A stretch of 64,000 nucleotides of DNA from Thereva unica. Taxonomy: Eukaryota > Arthropoda > Insecta > Diptera > Therevidae. Location of the stretch: contig OX465281.1 of NCBI GenBank assembly GCA_949987705.1, forward strand, positions 161,586,393 through 161,650,392, in the 5' to 3' direction. Within the stretch, counting starts at the first letter, position 1. The number at the start of each line of letters is the position of its first letter. The position numbers and the translations under genes were made by a program. The notes under the pieces are model-generated. The model did no database searches. It saw nothing but the letters and a program-made list of their open reading frames with translations, and was not told the DNA's origin. This document shows, one piece after another, positions 10,701 to 18,984 of the stretch.

Positions 10701-13700
10701 ATGTCTGGAACGTCTTCAATTCAGGAAGCAAAGTGGTTACAACGTGAGCTGATCCAAACGCTAAAAGAAGGAGGGTTCAACCTTAGAAAATGGAGAAGCA
10801 ACCACAGTGAACTAATTGATAATCTACCAACAGAACTTAGGGATCAAGGCTCCATTGAAATAAAAGATGACGAGGCTGTAAAATCCTTGGGTATATACTG
10901 GACACCGGCAGCAGACAAATTCCACTTTAGGGTAAAATTGAATGCAACACCAGAAGTACCTACTAAACGGACAATCTTATCAGAAATTGCTAGACTATTT
11001 GATCCACTCGGGTGGTTGGCACCCATAACAGTGAGAGCCAAAATGTTAATTCAAGAATTATGGGCAAAAGGATACAACTGGGATCAAACACTGGAAGAAG
11101 AGCTAGCTGCTCGATGGATGAACATCAGGAATGAACTACGAAAACTTGAAGAAATTAACATACCACGTTGGATACAGTATACACCCGCATGCAAAACAGT
11201 TGAACTACATGGATTCTGCGATGCATCCGAAAAAGCTTATGGAGCAACCGTATACAGTAAAACTACGTCAGAATCGGAGCAAGTACATATAACACTACTT
11301 GTAGCGAAGACTAAGGTAGCACCACTAAATAAAACCACGTTACCAAGATTAGAACTTTGCGGAGCAGTCTTATTATCTAAACTACTACGTCGAACAAAAC
11401 AAGCATTGGATATTAAGAATGTAAAGGAATACGCCTGGACAGATTCGATGATAACATTAGCATGGATCCATGGAAAATCAGATAAATGGGAAACCTTCAT
11501 TTCAAACCGAGTGTCAGAAATTCACAGAAATCTGGAGTCTACAAGTTGGCGTCACGTGCGTTCCGAAGACAACCCTGCTGATCTAGCGTCGAGAGGAGCC
11601 ACTCCGCAGTACCTAAAGAATGCAGAGCTTTGGTGGAATGGTCCATCGTGGCTAAAGATGACTGAAGATAAATGGCCAACACAAAAAATTAACACAAATA
11701 CTACAAGAGAAGTTAAGTTAAATAAGGTAGTAGCGGTCCATGTAACTCAAAGTGATGAATGTTTCGAGCTACTTAGCCGTTTTTCATCATTTAAGAAACT
11801 TACACGTGTGCTGGCTTACTGCAAAAGATTCATCGCGAAGTGCAGGAAGGAGATAATAACCAGCACAGAATTATCAGTAAAGGAATTAGATAAAGCGCAC
11901 CAACAACTTCTACAGATGACACAAAAAACGGAGTTCGCTGCAGAATTAAAACAGCTGGAAGCAAAGAAACCACTTAACACAAAAAGTTCAATTCTTTCCT
12001 TAAATCCATTTTTGGACGAAAATGGCGTACTAAGAGTGGGTGGAAGAATCCAAAATTCTCGTATTCCGTATAATGAAAAACATCCCGTCATAATACCTCA
12101 CAAACACCACATAGCTAAACTATTGATACTTGAAGCTCATGCAGCGACACTACATGGAGGAAATGAAGTCACACATGCTTTTATTAGAAGAAGATACTTC
12201 ATAATCAATGGGAAAAGCAAAATACGACAAGTATTGAACAAATGCATTACTTGCTGCAGGCACAAGGGACAAACAGTGACACAAATTATGGGTGAACTCC
12301 CAGCTCCACGAGTAACACCAGCGAAACCGTTTTCGCACACCGGACTAGATTATGCAGGGCCTATTCAGATAAGAATGTCCAAAGGAAGAGGAAACAAATC
12401 CCACAAGGGCTACATAGCAGTCTTTGTATGTCTAGCTACAAAGGCCATTCACATCGAAGCGGTAACAGACATGACCTCGGAGGCATTCGTAGCAGCATTT
12501 AGAAGATTCACATCAAGAAGGGGCCTTGTTTCAAACATGTACAGTGATAATGGAACAACGTTCGTAGGAGCACAAAAAATACTGGATAAGGATCTTCGCC
12601 ATGCCATCAGAAACTTAACCACAGTAGTGGGAAGCCTGGCGACCGAAGGTGTACAATGGCATTTTATTCCGCCGGCAGCTCCTCACTTCGGAGGAATTTG
12701 GGAGGCTGGAGTCAAATCCATCAAATCCCACTTGAAAAAGGTAATAGGCTGCACTACGCTAACATTCGAGGAAATGTCGACGCTACTGTGCCAAATCGAA
12801 GCCTGTTTAAATTCACGCCCATTATACCCACTACCGAGCGACCCTAGTTCGATCCTTACTCTAACACCTGGACATTTCTTGGTTGGGCAAGAATTAGTAG
12901 GACTACCAGGACCAACCATAGACAACAACATTACCACATTGAGCCGCTGGAAACAAGTACAGAAGATGACGCAAGACTTCTGGAAGGTGTGGCAAAGTGA
13001 ATATCTATCACGACTCCAACAAAGAACAAAATGGAAATCAGGAGCAAGGCTGATCGAAGTTGGGCAAATTGTTCTCGTAAAAGATGAAAACTGCGCTCCA
13101 ACGAGATGGCCACTAGCCCGAATAATCGAGACACATCCAGGCAAAGATGGAGTTGTACGAGTGGTAACTCTACGGGTCAAAGAAAACTCCACAATAAAGC
13201 GTCCAGTAACAAAAATATGTGTGTTACCTGTTGAAGATGACAACTTGACGAATGCAGAGCATACTACATCAACAGAGCTGAAAACGTGTGCTGGTACACA
13301 TGTCACTGTAACAAGTAATCATCAAACTGGCACAGAGAGTCACCTGCATGCGGACAAGAAGACGGCACATAAATCAGCAACTACCTGGAACATGGCTAAA
13401 TTGGTTTTAACTACACTCGTTATATTAAGCTCGATCCAACCGGGACATACACACTACACAATAAAATACCCACAACCTGGGCTGTTTATCGAACAAATTG
13501 GACACGCCAAACTAAAGAGAGGTACTATCAAGGTCGAGGTACTCATCCCAATCAACACAACAGCAGACACTAGTAGAGTAAATATTATAATAACCAAGAT
13601 GGAACAAACCTGCAGTGAGGCAAAACGGTTTGAAGACAACACGCATTGCCGCACTCTACTTGAACATTTATTAGAACGAAAATCAACAATCTTAAATGAG

Positions 13701-13868
13701 ATTGAAGCAATAAACCAAAGGCGGAAGCGGAGAAATAAAAGAGGGCTTGTTGGACATCTATTGCAAGCCATCTTTGGAGTAAACGATGAGGTTTACACTG
13801 ACATTGAACACCTTCAGCATAATCAAGATATGTTGAGAACAAACAGCAACTCAAAGTGTTTTCTTTAA
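7776..13868 (+). CDS. Bel-Pao Gag-Pol polyprotein fused in frame to a truncated Env
   Basis: A single open frame of 2,030 codons. Order: coiled Gag N-terminus; DUF1759-like Gag core from about residue 229 (IPNFDGDYKAWKYF); CCHC/CCHH-type knuckles near 438-500; A17-type protease with DPG at 564-566; RT with YVDD at 971-974; RNase H with GFCDASEKAYGA near 1145; integrase zinc domain (HAATLH...CITCC, about 1454-1490); integrase D, D, E near 1525, 1591 and 1643; and a DUF5641-like tail. From about residue 1873 a signal-like MAKLVLTTLVIL opens an envelope segment with a strongly basic cleavage site near 1982-1990 followed by GLVGHLLQAIFG, typical of F-like fusion proteins. The last 12 codons are read from the LTR, so Env is cut off soon after the fusion peptide. 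In relatives Env is normally a separate product; here no stop separates it from Pol. Confidence 0.85.
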   Translation: MESFSEITEEQKKLGEAMCRALSNMKKDSSGRKDKNYIEKRLAEFDSSWGKFQENHAYLEGMNRPSELYFTQNFYNQAKAIYDEAKELLREYQQKLSKQLVETAANTSGANFNLKLNDDMEEKSLRLKKQRVKMSNIRRLLAEVAERGQAKTKTYCEFKIKQLTTQWDAIQELHEEIMTFTEEEELSHKYFKEEQYETLEEAYQETMIELQDVIEEKSQKEDEAKTKLPQIKIPNFDGDYKAWKYFENIFCRLIHNNKRLGNAEKMHYLQTSLSGEAHKLIQHLASSESSYEAAWSLVTSRFNNKRKIFSTFSDAILDQPTLIIDSAKAIKQLHDQIKECLHGINSLQLETPPWEPFIAHIIRRKMDPETYKAYEQSLSDPREIPQLEDILKFLETRFQALEVIAEPRKKTESSRTINHGQSRNNYQIKNYYTSTTKCRYCNGQHSIYVCKKFRVLKLAEKLNFVRQSKTCPNCLNHGTNDPCHSQSRCNVCKQQHHTLIHQEAKNPTAKQEDVPRVMSSHIATSQRTIESHVARKSCNVILATALVRAKTVRNTYEYLRALVDPGSQVTFITENSAQALGVPRMKIYSEISGIHESNAGTSHSKILVELIPRFPSNFKLQCEALILPSLTSDQPQKYIDSEDLTSWSNLVLADLTYDTPGPVDMILGADVFGDILMNRIRKKKCGTLAQKTEFGWILSGPIEQKEVTRKITSMISRVDIDSQLRKFWEMEETVMSPPMSEENRTCEEQFDRTVKRNPNGTYTVQIPFKQTEGLGESKPVAIARLYQMEKRFSKSKTLRDEYNKFMEEYLQLGHMVLIDPKELQCNTRNIYYMPHQAVIKEESTTTKLRVVFDASTKTSTKLSLNDLMHCGPRLQHDLQDILLRWRKHQYVFSADIEKMYRQIRVSQEHQDYQRIVWRFSTRDSIQEFKLTTVTYGTKSAPYLAIKTLQKLARDEEENHPEAAKIILNDFYVDDMMSGTSSIQEAKWLQRELIQTLKEGGFNLRKWRSNHSELIDNLPTELRDQGSIEIKDDEAVKSLGIYWTPAADKFHFRVKLNATPEVPTKRTILSEIARLFDPLGWLAPITVRAKMLIQELWAKGYNWDQTLEEELAARWMNIRNELRKLEEINIPRWIQYTPACKTVELHGFCDASEKAYGATVYSKTTSESEQVHITLLVAKTKVAPLNKTTLPRLELCGAVLLSKLLRRTKQALDIKNVKEYAWTDSMITLAWIHGKSDKWETFISNRVSEIHRNLESTSWRHVRSEDNPADLASRGATPQYLKNAELWWNGPSWLKMTEDKWPTQKINTNTTREVKLNKVVAVHVTQSDECFELLSRFSSFKKLTRVLAYCKRFIAKCRKEIITSTELSVKELDKAHQQLLQMTQKTEFAAELKQLEAKKPLNTKSSILSLNPFLDENGVLRVGGRIQNSRIPYNEKHPVIIPHKHHIAKLLILEAHAATLHGGNEVTHAFIRRRYFIINGKSKIRQVLNKCITCCRHKGQTVTQIMGELPAPRVTPAKPFSHTGLDYAGPIQIRMSKGRGNKSHKGYIAVFVCLATKAIHIEAVTDMTSEAFVAAFRRFTSRRGLVSNMYSDNGTTFVGAQKILDKDLRHAIRNLTTVVGSLATEGVQWHFIPPAAPHFGGIWEAGVKSIKSHLKKVIGCTTLTFEEMSTLLCQIEACLNSRPLYPLPSDPSSILTLTPGHFLVGQELVGLPGPTIDNNITTLSRWKQVQKMTQDFWKVWQSEYLSRLQQRTKWKSGARLIEVGQIVLVKDENCAPTRWPLARIIETHPGKDGVVRVVTLRVKENSTIKRPVTKICVLPVEDDNLTNAEHTTSTELKTCAGTHVTVTSNHQTGTESHLHADKKTAHKSATTWNMAKLVLTTLVILSSIQPGHTHYTIKYPQPGLFIEQIGHAKLKRGTIKVEVLIPINTTADTSRVNIIITKMEQTCSEAKRFEDNTHCRTLLEHLLERKSTILNEIEAINQRRKRRNKRGLVGHLLQAIFGVNDEVYTDIEHLQHNQDMLRTNSNSKCFL

Positions 13869-13960
13869 CCAACATAAAAACTGCTACTAAATTGATTAGG
13901 TTGTGCAGTCCTAATCACCCAGTACACGTAACAGTCCAGCTCATACCAGTGAGCTATACA
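13832..13960 (+). repeat. 3' LTR of Bel-Pao element 1, 5'-truncated
   Basis: 129 bp matching positions 7531-7656 of the 5' LTR. It lacks the first 200 bp and is preceded directly by env coding sequence. The terminal TATACA and the GCGAC duplication that follows are intact. Confidence 0.8.
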
Positions 13961-13965
13961 GCGAC

Positions 13966-14200
13966 ATTTTGAAACGAACCATAAAGATATTGCCGAAAAA
14001 AATATTGACGAAAGAAAAGAAATAACTTCTCAACGATTAAAGATAGCTGAAAATCAATCGAATTTGTTATCAACATTTGTAAAAACTAACAGCAATGTTA
14101 CGGAAGCTAGTTTTGAAATATCTTATTTGATTGCTAAGTAATCTAAACCATTTTCTGATGGAGAGTTGATAAAAACCGTTATGCTAAAATCGGCCGAAAG
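13966..14200 (+). pseudogene. hAT transposase, continuation after Bel-Pao insertion
   Basis: The frame reads HFETNHKDIAEKN, then NLLSTFVKTNSNVTEASF and ISYLIAK, followed by SKPFSDGELIKTVMLKSAE. This linker is characteristic of SCAND3/GTF2IRD2-like hAT transposases, which continue with the catalytic core. An in-frame TAA sits at 14139-14141, and the match ends near 14200, so the DDE core and dimerisation domain are missing. It joins to 7186-7330 across the Bel-Pao element. Confidence 0.6.
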
Positions 14201-14854
14201 TTTGTTTCACTTCTTGGCGCGAAATCGACGATTTTTATTAACACATGATATCATCGTTGCACCCAAGTTTTTCTTTTCAGTATTACAAAAAAAGTTTTTT
14301 CAAATTTCACGTTTTCGACATGGTTTTCTGTAGATTTTGGCATGCTGAAAACGATCCCGTTGTCAGATTTGCCCTATCATTCCATAGTTTTGACATATTT
14401 AACGCGCAAAAGTGCAAAAAACACGCTTTTTGGCACTTTTAGGTTAGGATTGCTCAAAATCCTGACGTGATAGGGCAATTTGGCCAACGGATTCGGAATC
14501 AGCGCGAAAAAATACTTGGGATATGACTATTAAATTGAAAAGAACTGGGCTATCCAGTTGAGGATGTGAAGAGTTGAGATTTTGTATCGTAACACAGGTA
14601 AGTGGTGAACCATCCGCGGTAAGGCCCGGCCACACACCCCACGACCCACCCGCCGAGCAGCCAGAGAACTCCGTGTGGCCGACGGCAGGTCCCCCTAACA
14701 GTAGGATCGGCGTTTAGGGAGGATAAGGAGTTCCGATATATTTTTTTATGTATGGTATTGTGCTTTTGGCCAGGCTTTTCCGGGCTTCCGGCTGAAGGGA
14801 CAATACCTCGCATAAATGGCGCCCAATAGTTTATCGCGCCATTATGCTGTTACA
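14201..14854. other. Right end of the 10.85-kb insertion, with terminal hairpin
   Basis: No gene. The stretch turns GC-richer from about 14620, and a hairpin (CATAAATGGCGC / GCGCCATTATG, one bulge) sits at 14811-14846, just inside the GTTACA terminus. TGGCGCCCAA at 14817 resembles a tRNA-Lys primer site, but it lies at the wrong end of the insertion to act as one. Confidence 0.45.
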
Positions 14855-14858
14855 CACC

Positions 14859-16190
14859 ACAAATGATGTACTAGATGTACAATACGATCGTTAAACCTGT
14901 TGTCACTTATGCTGCTATAGTTTGGTGGCCCAAGACTAAACAGGTTACGTCGATCCTCAAGTGCAGCAAGCTGCAACGGCTTGCTTGCCTCTCCATTACC
15001 GGAGCTATGCGGACCTGTCCCACAGCTGCAATGGAAGCAATCATTGGATTGACCCCATTGCATCTCTTCATATGGAAATCCGCCGCCATAAGTGCCTTGA
15101 GACTTCAGATCTCATCCAACTGGCCCCATACGGTCAAAGAACACATGGATATCCTTAAAAATATCCCAAACATTTCCATCTGCCGCGTATCCGACCATAT
15201 GGTTAGTCAACTGCAATTCCAAAGAAAATTTAGAGCGATTATCCCGGATCGCTCTGAGTGGGAGGAAACTATTCTTCCTGGGGATCCAAAACATCTCCAC
15301 TGGTTTACTGACGGGTCGAAGATGGAACATGGCACAGGGGCTGGTGTCGCAGGACCCAACTCCATGGTCTCGATTGCGATGGGTAAGTGGCCCTCTGTTT
15401 TCCAGACTGAAATATGTACATGCCATTATGACCTGCGCTAGGCTCAACCTTGAGAGAAATCTGAAAGGCGCCAACATTAAGATCTTTTCTGACAGCCAAG
15501 CTGCCATCAAAGCACTCTCAACCTGGAAGTTTTCTTCTAAAATAGCAGGTGTTTTGACGTACTCCAGAGCCTGACCAGAAGAAACGAGGTCTCGCTCTGC
15601 TGGGTCCCCGGACACTGGGGTATCGAGGGAAATGAGGCTGCAGACAGCCTCGCGAGGGAGGGGTCTGAGACTTTGTTCCAGGATCCAGAACCCTTCTGTG
15701 GCATCTCTTGGTCCACCTCCAAGTCCTTGATAGAAGAGTGGATTAATAGAATAAACCTAGCCTATTGGGAGTCAGTCCCCGGTCTTAGACAGGCTAAAGA
15801 TCTTATAAAACCCTTTGCCTTAAGAGGCACTATTACTCTAAACAGAGCGGATCTAAGGTTGCTGGTGGGATATCTTACTGGCCATGTAGGACTGCGGTAC
15901 CACCTCCACAACCTAGGTCTGTCTCAAGAGACAGAATGCCGACTCTGCTTGGAAGGCGACGAGACATCCACACATATTCTTTGTGAATGTCCTGCTCTGA
16001 TCTGGCTTACAAGAAGAACGTTTATCAGAGAGTTCTTGAGCCCTGCCCAAGTCCGGTCTTCATCAATTAAAGACCTTCTTGCCTTCATTCGGAAGGCCGA
16101 TAGTCTGTTCCGCTAGTGGGGTACGTACACAATAGGCCTAACTTGGCCGCAGTGTTCACCACATGGGTTGCCCCTCTCACTCCTTATAAT
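14859..16190 (+). pseudogene. R1-like LINE ORF2: RT thumb, RNase H and CCHC end
   Basis: This continues the ORF cut at 4000. It opens in phase but meets a TAG where the family has a tryptophan codon (14874-14876), then reads IVKPVVTYAAIVWWPK, a hallmark of R1/LOA thumb regions. An RNase H domain follows (HWFTDGSK near 15298, then FSDSQAAIKAL near 15484), with frame breaks near 15330-15440 and 15570. The last piece (15673-16116) ends with the CRLCLEGDETSTHILCECP zinc motif typical of the C-terminus of these LINEs. The A/T-rich 3' tail begins near 16185. Confidence 0.7.
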
Positions 16191-16216
16191 AATAAAAATT
16201 ATAAAAACTTCTATCA

Positions 16217-17870
16217 AGAAGAATTTTACCTCTTCCTCAATGGAAAGGAGGTGATAACAGAAAGCAGATCCGAGGCCGATTTATTGGCATCTCTGTTCGC
16301 CTCAAATTCTTCTCTGCCCGACTCTGATACGTCACCACCGGTCCTCGATCGCATCGCCCATTCAATGGGCGGGATCTTCTTCAGAACCCGTGAGGTGTAT
16401 AAATGTCTCAAGGAGCTTGACGTCAACAAATCCACTGGCCCCGATAATATTCCCCTTATGGCACTCAATAAATGTGCCTCACCTTTGGCTAAACCTCTGC
16501 GCAAACTGCCTTATCATATTTCTCCGGAGTTTATCCAAACTCCTGGAAACTAGCTCATGTTCAGCCCATTCCGAAAAAAGGTGATGCCAGCGACCCTTTA
16601 AACTACCGCCCAATAGCAATAACTTCTGTTCTCTCCAAAATCATGGAGACAATAATTAATAGAAAGCTGATGCAATATTTAGAATCTAACCAAATCATAC
16701 ACGACAGGCAGTACGGCTTTAGACCGAAAAGATCTACTGGCGACCTTCTTGTGTGTTTGACCGAGCATCTACACCGAAGCATCCATAGTTCCGGTGAGTC
16801 TTGTCTGGTTGCTCTAGATATTTCCAAGGCCAAGGCCAGAGTATGGCATCCCGCTCTGCTGTCTAAACTCCAAGCTATTGGTATCGACTCACTTCTTATG
16901 AACTGGATTGAAAGCTTTCTTTCCAGCCGTTCAATCAAGGTAGTATTGGATGGCGTCGAATCCAACCCACACTTCATCTCGGCCGGCGTTCCCCAAGGAT
17001 CGATCCTCTCACCTGCTCTCTTTCTAATATTTATTAACGATCTGCTCTCAATCCCCTCCAACTCACTCCACAGTTTCGCCGACGACAGTACTCTGCGTTA
17101 CTCTTACGCCAACGCTAGACAAGCAAGTGCCAGGCCTTGTCTCTTAGACCGCGAACTCATGTCCAGCTCTCTTAACGCAGACATCGAGCTCATTCTTGAC
17201 TGGGGCCGCAAAAATCGGGTCGAATTTAACGCATCAAAAACAAAGTACTGCCTTATCTCCACCAAAACCTGTACCAAGTTTCCCTATTTTAGTAGACAAG
17301 GATAACCTACCACCTTACCCATCTCTTAACATCCTGGGAATGACTCTATCTAATGATATGCAATGGAATGGTCACATATTCCAAATTGCCAAACAAGCGT
17401 ATCAATGCCTAGGATTCCTTAAGAGATGCAAGTTCCTCCTTCAGCCAGCTGCTCTAGCCACAATCTACAAGTCCTACATTCGACCCCACCTTGAATACAA
17501 CTCGTATATCTGGGCGGGCGCACCTAAAACCACCTTGGCTTGGCTGGATAAGGTGCAAAATCGCGCCATCAAACTCATTGGTGATAGCACTCTTTGCTCC
17601 TCCATCGACCCTTTAAGCCACCGTAGGAATGTATCTGCACTCAGCAAGTTTTATCGCTATTATTACAGCGAATGCTCCACTGAAATAAAGAACCTCCTGC
17701 CTACACGGCAACTTTTTCCCCGCAACACAAGACTAGCCAACTCGGCTCACCCCTTCACCCTTCAGCCCTCCCCTTCACGCACATTACGGTTTAGCTGTTC
17801 GTTTATAAATAGAACAACTCGGTTGGGGAACTCTCTTCCGCAGTCGGACTTCAAAAAAAGAGGAGGTTAC
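16217..17870 (+). pseudogene. Jockey-like LINE ORF2, fragment 2: reverse transcriptase and C-terminus
   Basis: Resumes the ORF interrupted at 2094. Visible blocks are NGKEVITESRSEADLLASLF, LDVNKSTGPDNIPL, NYRPIAITSVLSKIMET, QYGFRPKRSTGDLL, VALDISKA, GVPQGSILSP and HSFADDSTLRY, in the usual RT order; FADD is intact near 17080. ALDISKA is followed by KARVWH where the family normally has FDRVWH, so conserved positions after motif A are changed. Frame shifts lie near 16553 and 17290. The C-terminal part (about 17300-17850) includes HLEYNSYIW and a degenerate final RLGNSLP block. Past 17850 an unrelated dispersed repeat begins. Confidence 0.7.
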
Positions 17871-18090
17871 TCAATTCGACGTGTAGGTATTTTGTGGTCC
17901 TGTTCACGCATAACTTTGTAACCCAATAACTTTTTGCTTTTTTTGGTTTATTTGAAGGGGGAGCTCCCCACGGTGGTGCCGTAAAACTTTTTCTAAATTC
18001 TGATAACGGAGTTCGAAGTTAGGCATAAAAAAATGTTAAAATTGGTTCAACCTAAACATTTCATAGGCACCGAACAAATTACTTTATTGT
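17850..18090. other. Dispersed-repeat sequence after the Jockey fragment
   Basis: GACTTCAAAAAAAGAGGAGG followed by TTACTCAATTCGACGTGTA resembles a motif I recall as widespread in insect repeats. No coding sequence. I cannot name the family from the sequence alone. Confidence 0.3.
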
Positions 18091-18099
18091 TGTAAATCT

Positions 18100-18240
18100 G
18101 GCAACAGGCCGATGGGTGAGTGGGTAGAGCGTCGGATCCTCGATTCAGCGTAGTGTGGCGTTTGCAGGTTCGATCCCCGGTCGGGGCAGGCCGGTTGTTT
18201 TCTTTTTCTCTTCTTCTTCTTTCTGTGCTTTTTTTTCTAT
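18100..18240 (+). mobile_element. SINE-like tRNA-derived head
   Basis: TGAGTGGGTAGAGCG resembles a pol III A box, and GGTTCGATCC about 60 bases further is a perfect B box, so the segment derives from a tRNA. The T-stem and acceptor arm do not pair properly and it is followed by a CT-rich tract, which fits a SINE head or tRNA pseudogene better than a working tRNA. Confidence 0.5.
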
Positions 18241-18655
18241 ATATCGACAAAATAATAATTTTTTAATTTCCTTCGAGGAATTTCGTTCCATATTAAACAA
18301 GTTTTCGACGTGAATACGTCTGTAAATTTGCTTCCAGAACAAAAGCCGATGAGAACGAAATTATCTCGAAATTTGCAGCTCAAAAAACTATTGTTTATAT
18401 CGAATAAAGAAATTTACCATGGCGTGGATGAAGAATCAAAAAAATTTATTGTTTAGATTTAATTTCCCCGATATCAATGGCAACTTAACTTTTTATATGC
18501 CTTATATTATCTTGATCTATGTGTGTGTAATGTAAACAAATCTTGCAACTTGATTTTAACCCAGTTCCATATAACCGATCAACTGCAAAATTTGCACATA
18601 CGTATAGTTCGCATGACAATACAATCTGCAATCAAATTTTGCAATTGCGCTCCCC
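18241..18655. other. AT-rich spacer, nothing recognised
   Basis: No coding, structural or repeat feature that I can support. Confidence 0.4.
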
Positions 18656-18659
18656 GACC

Positions 18660-18860
18660 CCAGACATGGGTATCAAATGAAAAGGTGTGACAATTAGAAT
18701 ACACTTCGCTATGTGGCGTCTTTCAAAACCCAAAATGCGGCCAACACAAAATGGCGGCTTACTTTTTTCTTTACAACGCCCTTGGTATGGGTATCAAATG
18801 AAAGTGTATGACGAGTATAGTACGACGGGGCGGCGTGTAATACTTCTCAGAATGGATTTA
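18660..18860 (+). repeat. Two copies of an ATGGGTATCAAATGAAA-type repeat
   Basis: ATGGGTATCAAATGAAA occurs near 18666 and again near 18788, each followed by GTGTATGA/GTGTGACA and an (A)GTA-rich stretch. The same core recurs three times at 20690-20960, so this is an outlying pair of the same tandem family. Confidence 0.5.
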
Positions 18861-18984
18861 AAATGGATTTTAAAAAGGTTTTTTATAATGTTCCTAGAAC
18901 GCTTTTGAGGAGCGTAAAAACGTAAGCTCCCTGCAATGACAGGCAATATTAAAAAATGAATGGACTAAAAAGCACGAAATAAAA

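Larger units (their letters stand above)
7331..13960 (+). mobile_element. Bel-Pao LTR retrotransposon 1 (env-bearing, 3'-damaged)
   Basis: The element begins with TGTTTGCACAGC at 7331 and ends with GAGCTATACA at 13960. GCGAC occurs at 7326-7330 and again at 13961-13965, the 5-bp duplication expected of Bel-Pao integration. The order is LTR, primer site, one Gag-protease-RT-RNase H-integrase ORF running on into env, and a truncated 3' LTR. A deletion joins env directly to the middle of the 3' LTR, removing the rest of env and the first ~200 bp of that LTR. Coding for Gag-Pol is open, but the element cannot replicate normally with this 3' end. Confidence 0.85.
6843..14215 (+). mobile_element. 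hAT-like DNA transposon fragment split by Bel-Pao element 1
   Basis: CAGCGATGG at 6843 looks like a hAT terminal sequence and lies 343 bp upstream of a transposase start codon at 7186. The coding sequence is cut at 7330 by Bel-Pao element 1 and resumes after the GCGAC duplication at 13966. The homology fades near 14200, and no matching right terminus was found, so the element is 3'-truncated. The right boundary is approximate. Confidence 0.5.
4001..14854. mobile_element. 10.85-kb insertion with TGTAAC/GTTACA ends and CACC duplication
   Basis: The insertion begins TGTAACGGTCGGG and ends ATGCTGTTACA, giving six-base inverted ends of LTR type. CACC at 3997-4000 is repeated at 14855-14858, and excising the block with one CACC rejoins the R1-like ORF in phase. 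The right end holds a hairpin at 14811-14846. The interior carries a MITE, a foldback repeat and a hAT-like gene with a Bel-Pao insertion. I found no direct repeat of one end at the other, so it is best read as a solo LTR or truncated LTR element enlarged by later insertions. The class is inference; the boundaries are well supported. Confidence 0.6.
2095..16205 (+). mobile_element. R1-like LINE, 5'-truncated, split by a 10.85-kb insertion
   Basis: The two halves (2095-4000 and 14855-16205) are one element. It starts in the middle of the endonuclease domain, as expected of a 5'-truncated LINE insertion, and ends in an A/T-rich tail (TAATAATAAAAATTATAAA). Both sides are flanked by AACTTC[C/T]ATCA, an 11-bp target duplication inside a Jockey-like ORF. 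Removing the 4001-14854 insertion and one CACC restores reading phase across the break, which supports the assignment. The element is dead: it has several frame breaks, stop codons and a changed catalytic residue. Confidence 0.75.

Noticed and set aside
12683..13306. Reverse-strand 207-codon ORF opposite the Bel-Pao integrase
   Set aside because: It is a shadow of the forward polyprotein, with no recognisable domain.
14817..14826. tRNA-Lys primer binding site TGGCGCCCAA
   Set aside because: It is part of a hairpin 30 bp from the right terminus of an insertion and is not followed by any retroelement interior.
18100..18185. Functional tRNA gene
   Set aside because: A and B boxes are recognisable but the T-stem and acceptor stem do not pair, so a SINE head or pseudogene is more likely.
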